Source: Brevundimonas sp.
GTDB taxonomy: Bacteria; Pseudomonadota; Alphaproteobacteria; Caulobacterales; Caulobacteraceae
DNA length: 42,538 nt
Direction of reading: 5' to 3'
Assembly (NCBI RefSeq): GCF_003248455.1
Contig: NZ_QFNM01000041.1
Span: forward strand, 1-42,538
Part shown: in pieces, positions 24,429-32,101 of the stretch
Position numbering within the stretch: the first letter of the stretch is position 1
Layout of the letters: each line of letters begins with the position of its first letter
Notes under the pieces: generated by a model
The model's database searches: none
The model's input: only the letters and a program-made list of their open reading frames with translations
Told to the model about the DNA's origin: nothing
Program-made: the position numbers and the translations under genes

Positions 24429-25178
24429 ATGCTGAAGATCAACAACCTCCACATCTCCGTCGGCGACAAGCCGATCCTCAAGGGCCTGACGCTCGATGTG
24501 CCCACGGGCGAGGTGCACGCCATCATGGGGCCGAACGGGGCGGGCAAGTCGACGCTGGGTTACGCCCTGTCGGGACGGCCGGGCTATGAGGCGACCGAAG
24601 GCGCGGTCGAATGGGCGGGCGAGGACCTGCTGGCGCTGGATCCGGCTGAGCGGGCGGCCAAGGGCGTGTTTCTGTCGTTCCAGTATCCGATCGAGATTCC
24701 CGGCGTGCCGGCCCTGACCTTCGTGCGGACGGCGCTGAACGCGCAGCGGCGCGCGCGGGGCGAGGAGGAGGTGGCGGCGCCGGCCTTCCTGAAGCTGGTT
24801 CGCGAGGCGTCCAAGGCGCTGAAGATGGACTTCGACATGCTGAAGCGGCCGCTGAACGTCGGCTTCTCCGGCGGTGAGAAGAAGCGGATGGAGATCCTGC
24901 AGATGGCTCTGCTGGAGCCGTCGCTGCTGATCCTGGACGAGACCGATTCCGGCCTTGACATCGACGCCCTGCGCATCGTGTCGGAAGGGGTGAATGCGCT
25001 GCGTCGTCCTGACCGCGCCATGCTGGTCATCACCCACTATCAGCGCCTACTCGACTACATCAAACCGGACCGGGTGCATGTGCTGGCCGGCGGTCGGATT
25101 GTGGCCTCGGGCGGACCGGAGTTGGCGCTGGAGCTGGAGGCGGAAGGGTATGACAAATATCTTCTGGAACCGGCATGA
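24429..25178 (+). CDS. sufC: Fe-S assembly ATPase SufC
   Basis: ABC-type ATPase of the SufBCD complex, 249 aa, cytosolic and without membrane partners. Walker A is GPNGAGKST at residues 34-42. The signature is FSGGEKKRMEI, and Walker B is LLILDETDSGLDID. The SufC-specific features VFLSFQYPIEIPGV in the Q-loop and YQRLLDYIKPD near the C-terminus distinguish it from transporter ATPases. Its 3' end overlaps sufD as ATGA. Confidence 0.96.
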   Translation: MLKINNLHISVGDKPILKGLTLDVPTGEVHAIMGPNGAGKSTLGYALSGRPGYEATEGAVEWAGEDLLALDPAERAAKGVFLSFQYPIEIPGVPALTFVRTALNAQRRARGEEEVAAPAFLKLVREASKALKMDFDMLKRPLNVGFSGGEKKRMEILQMALLEPSLLILDETDSGLDIDALRIVSEGVNALRRPDRAMLVITHYQRLLDYIKPDRVHVLAGGRIVASGGPELALELEAEGYDKYLLEPA

Positions 25179-26197
25179 GCGCGGCCTTCGCCATTGATCT
25201 GACCGACGCCGATACCTTTCCGTCGCGGCGGAACGAGGCATGGAAATACAGCGATCTGAAGCGGTATCTTCGCGAGGCGCCGCAGCCGTCCCCCTCGGCG
25301 GCGGTGGGGCGGCCGGGACCGTTCTACGACCTGGGCGGAGAGGCCATCGTCTTCGTCAACGGACGGGCCGTGGGGGTGACGGATTTCATCGCCTCCGGCC
25401 AACAGACGTTGCGCCTGCGTTATGTCTCGGATGCGACAAGGACGGGCCATACGGCCGGGGCGCGGGTGTCGGCGCGGGCCGGGGCGCGACTGCTGCTGCT
25501 GGAAAGCCACGAGGGCGCCGGCTCGGCCTATGCAGCCCACAACACGCTGGAGCTGGACGTGGCGGCCGGGGCCGAGGTGACGCGGGTGGTTCTGGTCGAA
25601 GAGCCGGAGGACGCCATCTCCATCGCCGAGGCCCACGTGAAGGTCGAGGCTGGCGGCGTCTATCGCCAGACCGTGATCGCCACCGGCGCGAAACTGCAAC
25701 GGATCGAGACCCGCATCACTCATTTCGCCCAGGGCGCTCAGGTCCAGGCCGACGGCCTGTATCTGCTGAACGGATCGCGCCATGCGGACCTGACCAGCGT
25801 GGTGCGCCACGTCGAGCGTGACGGCGCAACGTCGCAACTGATCAAGGGCGTGGCGCGCGACGCCGCGCGCGGCGTCTTCCAGGGCAAGATCGTGGTCGAG
25901 CGCGGGGCCGACGGGACCGATGCGCGCATGGGCCATCACGCCCTGATCGCCTCCGAACGGGCCGAGATCGACGCCAAGCCGGAACTGATCATCTACGCCG
26001 ACGACGTGCAGTGCGCGCACGGCAATACGGTGGGGGCGCTTGACGAGAGCGCCCTGTTCTACATGCAGCAGCGCGGCGTTCCGGCCGACGAGGCCCGCGC
26101 CCTGCTGACCCAGGCCTTCCTGATCGAGGTCATCGACCGGATCGAGCACGAGGGCGCGAGAGAGGTGGCGCGGGAATGGCTGACGGCTCGGTTGTGA
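25175..26197 (+). CDS. sufD: Fe-S assembly protein SufD
   Basis: Scaffold partner of SufB, 340 aa, somewhat shorter than E. coli SufD (423 aa) because the N-terminal helical part is reduced. Landmarks are SRRNEAWKYSDLKRYL, GVARDAARGVFQGKI, and the C-terminal DDVQCAHGNTVGALDESALF followed by YMQQRGVPADEARALL. These carry the conserved C-H-G-A motif of SufD. Its end overlaps the ATG at 26176 that could begin a longer SufS. Confidence 0.95.
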   Translation: MSAAFAIDLTDADTFPSRRNEAWKYSDLKRYLREAPQPSPSAAVGRPGPFYDLGGEAIVFVNGRAVGVTDFIASGQQTLRLRYVSDATRTGHTAGARVSARAGARLLLLESHEGAGSAYAAHNTLELDVAAGAEVTRVVLVEEPEDAISIAEAHVKVEAGGVYRQTVIATGAKLQRIETRITHFAQGAQVQADGLYLLNGSRHADLTSVVRHVERDGATSQLIKGVARDAARGVFQGKIVVERGADGTDARMGHHALIASERAEIDAKPELIIYADDVQCAHGNTVGALDESALFYMQQRGVPADEARALLTQAFLIEVIDRIEHEGAREVAREWLTARL

Positions 26198-26201
26198 CTA
26201 A

Positions 26202-26337
26202 TCCTCCCCTGCACAGCGAAGCGGAGCGGGGGAGGGGGACCGCCGGAACGGCGGTGGAGGGGGCGACCCCAGACACCGGCCTTGCGTGCGCCCCCTCCAC
26301 CCCTTCGGGGTCCCCCTCCCCCGTGAACGGGGGAGGA
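26202..26337. repeat. Composite palindromic intergenic repeat between sufD and sufS
   Basis: A 136-bp element bounded by TCCTCCCC (26202-26209) and its inverse GGGGAGGA (26330-26337). Internal hairpins include ACCGCCG-GAA-CGGCGGT, ACCCC-TTC-GGGGT and CCCCCG-TGAA-CGGGGG. It starts 5 nt after the sufD stop and stays open in the sufS frame. Similar GC-rich palindromic elements are, to my recollection, scattered through Caulobacteraceae genomes. No second copy is in this window. Confidence 0.75.
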
Positions 26338-26343
26338 TCGGTC

Positions 26344-27558
26344 GTGTTCGATCCTTATGCCGTGCGGGCGCAGTTCCCGATCCTGTCGCGGGAGGTGAAC
26401 GGCAAGCCCCTGGTCTATCTGGACAACGCCGCCTCGGCCCAGAAGCCGCGCGCGGTGATCGACGCCCTGGTCGCGACGATGGAGAGCGGCTACGCCAACG
26501 TCCACCGCGGCTTGCACACCCTGTCGAACGAGGCGACCGAAGCCTTCGAAAAGGCGCGCGAGATCGTCGCCCGCTTCCTGAACGCCGAGAGCGCCGAACA
26601 GGTGGTCTGGACCAAGGGCGGGACCGAGGCGATCAATCTGGTGGCCAACGGCTTGGGCCTGTCGATCCAGCCGGGCGACGAGATCGTCGTGTCGGAGATG
26701 GAGCATCACTCCAACATCGTGCCGTGGCATCTGCTGCGCGAACGGCGCGGGGCGGTGATCAGATGGATCCCGGTGCAGGACGACGGGTCGCTGGACATGG
26801 CGGCGTACGTCGACCTGCTGGGACCAAAGACGCGGATGGTCGCCGTCACCCATATGTCGAACGTGCTGGGGACCATCAATCCGGTGGCGGAGATCACCCG
26901 TCTCGCTCATGCGGCGGGCGCTCAGGTTCTGATCGACGGATGCCAGGGCGCGGTTCATGCGACGCCGGACGTCCGGGCCATCGGCTGCGACTTCTATGTG
27001 CTGACGGGCCACAAGCTGTTCGCCCCGACCGGCATCGGCGCCCTGTATGGCAAGGCCGAGGCGCTGGAGGCCCTGCCGCCTTATCAGGGCGGCGGCGAGA
27101 TGATCGAGACGGTCGAGCGGGACCGCGTGACCTACGCCAAGCCGCCGCACAGGTTCGAGGCGGGCACGCCGCCGATCCTGGAGGCCATCGGCCTGGGCGT
27201 GGCGCTGGAATGGCTGGCGCAGTACGACCGGACGGCGGTGCAGGCGCACGAGCACGCCCTGTATCGACGGGCGGCAGATCGGCTAGGCGACGAACCCTGG
27301 CTGCGCATTCTTGGACAGGCGGAGGGCAAGGGCGCCATCCTGACCTTCGCCGTCGAGGGCGCCCACGCCCATGACGTGGCCCAGATCATGGACCGTTACG
27401 GAGTCGCCGTGAGGGCGGGCCTGCATTGCGCCGAACCGCTGGCGAAAAGAATGGGGGTGACGTCGAGCACCCGCGCCTCCTTCGCCCTATATAACACCGT
27501 GGAGGATACGGACGCCTTCGTGGATGCGCTGATCAAGGCGCGGAACTTCTTCGTGTAA
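26344..27558 (+). CDS. sufS: Cysteine desulfurase SufS
   Basis: Class II cysteine desulfurase of the Suf system, 404 aa from the GTG at 26344. The PLP lysine is K224 in GHKLFAP, and the catalytic cysteine is C362 in RAGLHCAEPLAKRMG (E. coli K226 and C364). YLDNAASAQKP and HRGLHTLSNEAT are typical. The GTG start gives the usual family N-terminus (FDPYAVRAQFPIL) and is preceded at 6 nt by GGGGAGGA, which is the terminal arm of the upstream repeat. An in-frame ATG at 26176 overlapping sufD would add 56 residues, 40-odd of them encoded by the repeat. No sufE is present in the operon. Confidence 0.94.
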   Translation: MFDPYAVRAQFPILSREVNGKPLVYLDNAASAQKPRAVIDALVATMESGYANVHRGLHTLSNEATEAFEKAREIVARFLNAESAEQVVWTKGGTEAINLVANGLGLSIQPGDEIVVSEMEHHSNIVPWHLLRERRGAVIRWIPVQDDGSLDMAAYVDLLGPKTRMVAVTHMSNVLGTINPVAEITRLAHAAGAQVLIDGCQGAVHATPDVRAIGCDFYVLTGHKLFAPTGIGALYGKAEALEALPPYQGGGEMIETVERDRVTYAKPPHRFEAGTPPILEAIGLGVALEWLAQYDRTAVQAHEHALYRRAADRLGDEPWLRILGQAEGKGAILTFAVEGAHAHDVAQIMDRYGVAVRAGLHCAEPLAKRMGVTSSTRASFALYNTVEDTDAFVDALIKARNFFV

Positions 27559-27562
27559 GCCG

Positions 27563-27952
27563 ATGACAGACGAAACGATTCAGGACAGCGACGCCTTCAA
27601 GGAGGCCTGGGACGAACCCCAGAAGAGCGCCCTGTCGCAGGCCGAGCTGGACACCCTGACCGAAAACCTGATCGAGGCGCTTAAGACCGTCTACGACCCG
27701 GAAATCCCGGTCGACATCTATGAACTGGGCCTGATCTATCGCGTCGACGTCAACGACGACCGCGATGTCGTGGTGGACATGACCCTGACCGCCCCGGGCT
27801 GCCCGGTGGCGGGCGAGATGCCGGGCTGGGTCGAGACAGCGGTCGAGAAGGTCGACGGCGTGCGCAGCGCCAAGGCCAATCTGGTGTTCGATCCGCCGTG
27901 GGACGCCTCCAAGATGAGCGACGAGGCCAAGCTGGCCCTGAATATGTTCTGA
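27563..27952 (+). CDS. sufT: Suf-associated DUF59/MIP18 family protein SufT
   Basis: 129-aa protein of the MIP18/DUF59 family, an accessory factor for Fe-S maturation. The core IEALKTVYDPEIPVDIYELG and the MTLTAPGCPVAGEMP stretch carry the conserved Asp-Pro-Glu-Ile-Pro and the single conserved cysteine. The family C-terminal VFDPPWDASKMSDEAKLALN is also intact. It starts 4 nt after sufS, and its stop overlaps the next gene as TGATG. Confidence 0.94.
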   Translation: MTDETIQDSDAFKEAWDEPQKSALSQAELDTLTENLIEALKTVYDPEIPVDIYELGLIYRVDVNDDRDVVVDMTLTAPGCPVAGEMPGWVETAVEKVDGVRSAKANLVFDPPWDASKMSDEAKLALNMF

Positions 27953-28347
27953 TGACCGAGCTTCAGACCACATCCCGCCCGCGTCGCCCGCGCCCCAAGG
28001 CCGTCACCTTGACGGACGCCGCCGCCGCGCGCGTGCGCGAAATCCTGGACAACGCCGACAACGCTCACATCGGCCTGCGCATCGGCGTCAAGAACGGCGG
28101 CTGCGCGGGGCAGGAATACACCTTCGCCTATGCCGATGCGATCGAGCCGCTGGACGAGGTGGTCGAGGACAAGGGGGTGACGATCCTGATCGAGCCGAAG
28201 GCGGTGCTGTTCCTGATCGGCACCGAGATCGACTACGAGACGACGCGGCTGGCGTCCAAATTCGTATTCAACAATCCGAACCAGACCGACGCCTGCGGCT
28301 GCGGCGAGAGCGTGACCATCGTCCCGGCCGCCGCCGTCTCGCTTTAA
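27952..28347 (+). CDS. sufA: A-type Fe-S carrier SufA/HesB family
   Basis: A-type carrier of the HesB/IscA/SufA family that delivers clusters to apoproteins, 131 aa. The three conserved cysteines are C51 in NGGCAGQEY and C115/C117 in ACGCGES. The N-terminal 18 residues are basic (SRPRRPRPK) and variable. The ATG overlaps the sufT stop, so a longer start at 27898 inside sufT is rejected. It is the last gene of the operon and is followed by a nested hairpin. Confidence 0.93.
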   Translation: MTELQTTSRPRRPRPKAVTLTDAAAARVREILDNADNAHIGLRIGVKNGGCAGQEYTFAYADAIEPLDEVVEDKGVTILIEPKAVLFLIGTEIDYETTRLASKFVFNNPNQTDACGCGESVTIVPAAAVSL

Positions 28348-28352
28348 CCTGG

Positions 28353-28413
28353 AGCCTGATTCACGGCATCAGCGGAATCGCGAAGCGATTCCTCCTCAGC
28401 CGATCAGGCTTTA
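28353..28413. terminator. Nested hairpin, probable bidirectional terminator after sufA
   Basis: Outer arms AGCCTGAT (28353-28360) and ATCAGGCT (28403-28410) are perfect complements and are followed by TTT. A second perfect stem, GGAATCGC-GAA-GCGATTCC, sits inside at 28374-28392, with CGGC/GCCG pairs between. It separates the convergent sufA and acyltransferase genes. The structure may itself be a member of a dispersed repeat family. Confidence 0.65.
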
Positions 28414-29160
28414 GGCCGGCGTATCCACCAGCACGGCCGGCGTGCCCGGCTGTCCGGTCGCCTCGGCGACCAGTTCGGCGGTGCGGGCCTCGATGACGGT
28501 TTCGAGGCGGGCCAGGAACTCGTCCTTGGGCAGGCCGACTGGGATGGGGTCGAGGAATTCCAGCGTCGCCGTTCCGGGGCGTTTCTCGTATTTCTCCTCG
28601 GGCCAGAACAGGCCGAGGTTGGTGGCCAGCGGGACGACCGGCATGTCGAAGTCGCGGTACATGTGCCAGACGCCCGAGCGATAGCGGTATTTCCGCCCGA
28701 CCGGCGCCAGATGGCCTTCGGGATAGATCAGTATCTTGCGGTTCTCGCCCTTGGCCTCGGCGGCGCGCGTGGCCAGAGCCTTGCGGGCATCGTGGCCGCC
28801 GCAGGAGTTGACGACGATGGCGCCCAGCTTCTTCAGCACCCCGCCCAGCAGCGGAAACTTCTCCAGATGGTCGCCGGTGACGAAGGCCAGGTCGTCGAAC
28901 TGGTCGTAGGTCGCGAACCCGTCGCCCCAGCTCTGGTGCTTGGAGGCGATGATGAAGGCGCCGACGGGCAGGCGCTCCTTGCCCAGCACCCTCAGGCGGA
29001 TGCCGGCGAAGATCGCCATTGCCTGGACCATCCGCTTCACATAGCGGCGGATGACCCAGCTGGCCGGTCCGCGTCCGGGCGCCAGGGCGGCGAAGGCGGC
29101 GGTCAGCCCATAGCCGATCGACAGAATCCAATAGGCGACATTGAAGGCGAAGCTGCGCAT
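28411..29160 (-). CDS. 1-acyl-sn-glycerol-3-phosphate acyltransferase (PlsC family)
   Basis: Membrane-associated acyltransferase that converts lysophosphatidate to phosphatidate in phospholipid synthesis. The 249-aa protein has an N-terminal hydrophobic segment (about 6-27). The catalytic HX4D motif is HQSWGD at residues 75-80. YPEGHLAP near 145 takes the place of the usual EGTR motif (EGHL). VVPLATNLGLFWP is the block IV proline region. The family contains PlsC and ornithine-lipid enzymes (OlsA), which cannot be separated here. It is 30 nt from the GGDEF gene on the same strand. Confidence 0.9.
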   Translation of the reverse strand: MRSFAFNVAYWILSIGYGLTAAFAALAPGRGPASWVIRRYVKRMVQAMAIFAGIRLRVLGKERLPVGAFIIASKHQSWGDGFATYDQFDDLAFVTGDHLEKFPLLGGVLKKLGAIVVNSCGGHDARKALATRAAEAKGENRKILIYPEGHLAPVGRKYRYRSGVWHMYRDFDMPVVPLATNLGLFWPEEKYEKRPGTATLEFLDPIPVGLPKDEFLARLETVIEARTAELVAEATGQPGTPAVLVDTPA

Positions 29161-29190
29161 CGGGCGATTATGCCGGAAAGCTTGACCTTG

Positions 29191-30249
29191 TCAGGCGACT
29201 TCTCGCGCCGCCTGGTCCATTGAGGCGGCGGTGACGCAGTTGCGGCCCTTGCGCTTGGATTCATAGAGGGCGGCGTCGGCGCGTTCCAGCAGGCAGGCGG
29301 CCGTTTCGCCCCTGCGGCGCTGAGCGAAGCCCGCCGATATCGTGACCGAGCCCAGGTTGTCGTTGGTCGAGCGTCGGCGCAGGGCGCGCGAGGCGACCTC
29401 GCTGCGGATGCTCTCAAGCGCCGCCATCACCGCGCCGGCGTTCTCGCCCGGGAAGATGACGGCGAACTCTTCGCCGCCGAACCGGGCCGCGAACCGATGC
29501 TTGCCGCATATGTTGGACAGGACGGTCGAGACGTAGCGCAAGACCTGATCGCCGGTCTGATGGCCCCAGGTGTCGTTGAACCGCTTGAAATGGTCGATGT
29601 CGAGGATGGCCAGGCCCAGGGGCGCGCCGTCGTCGGGCGCGCAGGCCGCCTCCAGCCGTTCGTCGAACGCCTTGCGGTTGGCCAGGCTGGTCAGGGCGTC
29701 GGTCATGGCGTCGCGACGGACCTGCTCCAGGTTCTCGCGCAGGCGCAGGACCTCCTTGTTTGATTTCTCCAGCCGCTTTTCCAGCACGGCCGTCTCGCGC
29801 CGCACGCGGCGGGTGGCGGTGGACAGACCCCCGACCAGCGACCTGAGCGCGGAGGCGTCGTCGGCGTTTTCCATGGTTTGCGAGGCGTCGGCCAGGGTCT
29901 CGCCGTAGTCGGCCTGGGTCTTGTGGGCCATGGCGATGGCGTTGGCGACGCTGGCCAGCTCCCGGTCCAGAACGGCGCCGACATCGCGAATCTGATCCGG
30001 CAGACGGCCGCGCGGCAGGAACTCGGCCGCCAGCATCTCCGAGGTCTTGTCGGAAATGACGCCCGACTGTTTCAGAAGCAGGCGAATCTCGCGGGCCAGG
30101 GCGCCGTCCGGGTCGCTGACGTAGTGCAGCCAGAGCTCGAAGTTCAGCGGCGTCGGCCAGACGCCCGCCTTTTCCATCTCGGCGATGACGTCACGCGCCA
30201 GGGCGTAGGCCTGTGGACCCCTGAGCGCCGTCTCGACCTGCTTGGACAT
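29191..30249 (-). CDS. Diguanylate cyclase (GGDEF domain)
   Basis: Makes cyclic di-GMP from two GTP, 352 aa, apparently cytoplasmic. The N-terminal region (about 1-130) has the pattern FELWLHYVSDPDGAL seen in a family of such cyclases. A coiled coil (about 145-180) precedes the GGDEF domain. The catalytic signature is GGEEF at 258-262, with AILDIDHFKRFND and DALTSLANRKAF upstream, so it should be active. The inhibitory RxxD I-site expected at residues 249-252 reads GKHR, so product feedback inhibition is probably absent. The start is the ATG at 30249. Confidence 0.93.
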   Translation of the reverse strand: MSKQVETALRGPQAYALARDVIAEMEKAGVWPTPLNFELWLHYVSDPDGALAREIRLLLKQSGVISDKTSEMLAAEFLPRGRLPDQIRDVGAVLDRELASVANAIAMAHKTQADYGETLADASQTMENADDASALRSLVGGLSTATRRVRRETAVLEKRLEKSNKEVLRLRENLEQVRRDAMTDALTSLANRKAFDERLEAACAPDDGAPLGLAILDIDHFKRFNDTWGHQTGDQVLRYVSTVLSNICGKHRFAARFGGEEFAVIFPGENAGAVMAALESIRSEVASRALRRRSTNDNLGSVTISAGFAQRRRGETAACLLERADAALYESKRKGRNCVTAASMDQAAREVA

Positions 30250-30321
30250 TCTTCTTCCCCCGGTCCCCTTCTGGGAACGTCTCTGGGGCGGGACACTAAG
30301 GCCCGATCCGTAATGCAGGGT

Positions 30322-30350
30322 AAACGGCGCAGAGAAAGTCCGCGCCGCTC
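30322..30350 (-). terminator. Intrinsic terminator after the DEAD-box helicase gene
   Basis: On the minus strand CGGCGC and GCGCCG form a stem with an 11-nt loop, followed by TTT (30322-30324 read in reverse). It begins about 13 nt after the helicase stop and separates it from the diguanylate cyclase gene. Confidence 0.55.
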
Positions 30351-30359
30351 AGCGTTCGA

Positions 30360-31907
30360 TCAGGCGCGAACGACCACCGGGCGGCGCAAAAAGGCTGGGA
30401 TGTCGTCGCCGAAACCACGCACGCCTTGGCGCTGGCTGTCCTCGCGGGCGGGCTTGCGGTCGCCGCGGCGATCCGACTGAAGCAGTTGCGGTTCGCGGTC
30501 CGCGCGGGCGGCGCGGGGCGCCTCGACCGGCTCCGCCGGCTCGACGGCGGCGGCGACCGGAGCCGGAGCCTCGATCTCGGGTCTGGCTTCAGGACGGGCC
30601 TTGCGACGGCTGCGACTGCGCGGAGCCTCGGTCTGCTGGGCCGCCGCTGCGACGGCGGTTTCCGCCGGTTCGGGGGCGGGGGCGGCGCGCGATCGGCCGC
30701 GGGCGCGCTCGCCCGAACGCTCGCGTCCGCCGCGCTTGTCGTCGCGGCGCGGGCCGTCCTGGATGGCGGCGAAATCGACGCCGTCCAGAACCAGCTCCTC
30801 GGGGTCCTTCTTGATCAGCTTCAGCACCTTATCCAGCGACTTGTCGTCGGCCGGGGTGACGATCATGAAGGCCTGGCCCAGACGGCCCGCGCGGCCGGTG
30901 CGGCCGATGCGGTGCACATAGTCGTCGGCGTGGTGGGAGACGTCGTAGTTGAAGACGTGGCTGACGTCGGGAATGTCCAGACCGCGCGCGGCGACGTCCG
31001 AGGCGACCAGGATCTTCAGATTGCCGGCGCGGAAGTCGGCCAGGGTCTTCATCCGGTGCGACTGGTCCAGGTCGCCGTGAATGGCGGCGGCGTCGAAGCC
31101 ATGCTTCTGCAGCGACTTGGCGACGATATCGACTTCCGACTTGCGGTTGCAGAAGACGATGCCGTTCTTGACGTCCGAACGTTCGATCAGGGTCCGCAGG
31201 GCGGTGCGTTTGGCCTTGGGATCGCTGGTCGGAATGCGGACCAGATACTGGGTGATGGTGTCGGCGGTCATCGCCGGCCGCGAGGCCTCGATCCGGGTCG
31301 GATCCTTCAGGAAGGCCGTGGTCAGGCGCGTGATCTCGGGCGGCATGGTGGCCGAGAAGAACAGGGTCTGGCGGCGCGGGGGCGTCAATTTGAAGATGCG
31401 CTCGATGTCGGGGATGAAGCCCATGTCCAGCATCCGGTCGGCCTCGTCGACGACCATGATCTCGACGCCCGTCAGCAGCATCTTGCCGCGTTCGAAAAGG
31501 TCCAGCAGGCGGCCCGGCGTGGCGATCAGCACGTCCACGCCCTTGTTCAGCGCCGCCACCTGGTCGCCCATGGAGACGCCGCCGATCAGCAGAACCCAGG
31601 TCAGCTTGGTCCCCTTGGCGTATTTGGCGAAGCTTTCGGCGACCTGGTCGGCCAGTTCGCGCGTGGGGGCCAGGACGATGGCGCGCGGCATCCGGGCGCG
31701 GGCGCGGCCGGTCGCCAGCCGCTCGACCAGCGGCAGGGTGAAGGCGGCGGTCTTGCCGGTGCCGGTCTGGGCGATGCCCAGGACGTCGCGTCCGGCCAGG
31801 GCGACCGGAATGGCCTGTTCCTGAATGGGGGTGGCGGTGGTGTAGCCCGTCTCCGCGACGGCCTGAAGGGTCGTGGGCGAAAGGCCCAGCTGGGAAAATT
31901 CGGTCAT
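30360..31907 (-). CDS. rhlE: DEAD-box ATP-dependent RNA helicase (RhlE-like)
   Basis: RNA helicase acting in RNA decay, ribosome assembly or cold growth, 515 aa. Motifs in order are the Q motif (GYTTATPIQEQAIP, about 21-34), Walker A AQTGTGKT (46-53), PTREL (81-85), DEAD (154-157), SAT, and the C-terminal VASDVAARGLDIP and HRIGRTGRAG. A long disordered, Arg/Ala/Pro-rich tail ends in DIPAFLRRPVVV, as in alphaproteobacterial RhlE proteins. I chose the ATG at 31907 (MTEFSQLGLS) over 31940. A well-formed promoter at 32013-32040 predicts a 5' leader of about 100 nt, which is long and could carry cold or autoregulation. Confidence 0.94.
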   Translation of the reverse strand: MTEFSQLGLSPTTLQAVAETGYTTATPIQEQAIPVALAGRDVLGIAQTGTGKTAAFTLPLVERLATGRARARMPRAIVLAPTRELADQVAESFAKYAKGTKLTWVLLIGGVSMGDQVAALNKGVDVLIATPGRLLDLFERGKMLLTGVEIMVVDEADRMLDMGFIPDIERIFKLTPPRRQTLFFSATMPPEITRLTTAFLKDPTRIEASRPAMTADTITQYLVRIPTSDPKAKRTALRTLIERSDVKNGIVFCNRKSEVDIVAKSLQKHGFDAAAIHGDLDQSHRMKTLADFRAGNLKILVASDVAARGLDIPDVSHVFNYDVSHHADDYVHRIGRTGRAGRLGQAFMIVTPADDKSLDKVLKLIKKDPEELVLDGVDFAAIQDGPRRDDKRGGRERSGERARGRSRAAPAPEPAETAVAAAAQQTEAPRSRSRRKARPEARPEIEAPAPVAAAVEPAEPVEAPRAARADREPQLLQSDRRGDRKPAREDSQRQGVRGFGDDIPAFLRRPVVVRA

Positions 31908-32012
31908 GAATCCTAGGGAAGAAAAAGCGTCTGCGTGCATGGCAGCGACGGAACCGCCCCTCTGTGGGCGAGCGGGCGGCGCGTATCGCAGACCTGTCCC
32001 GAGGCTGGGGGC

Positions 32013-32040
32013 GATATAGAAGTCCCTGCGTAAAAGTCAA
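32013..32040 (-). promoter_or_regulatory. Caulobacter-type housekeeping promoter for rhlE
   Basis: Read on the minus strand: TTGACTT (32040-32034), 13-nt spacer, TCTATATC (32020-32013). The -10 matches GCTANAWC at 7 of 8 positions and the spacer is within 10-14 nt. Transcription would start near 32006. Confidence 0.7.
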
Positions 32041-32101
32041 CTATTGCCGATATGCCGCACGGGACGCCTCGATCCGCGCCCCGGCCGTTTCCCGGACGGG
32101 T

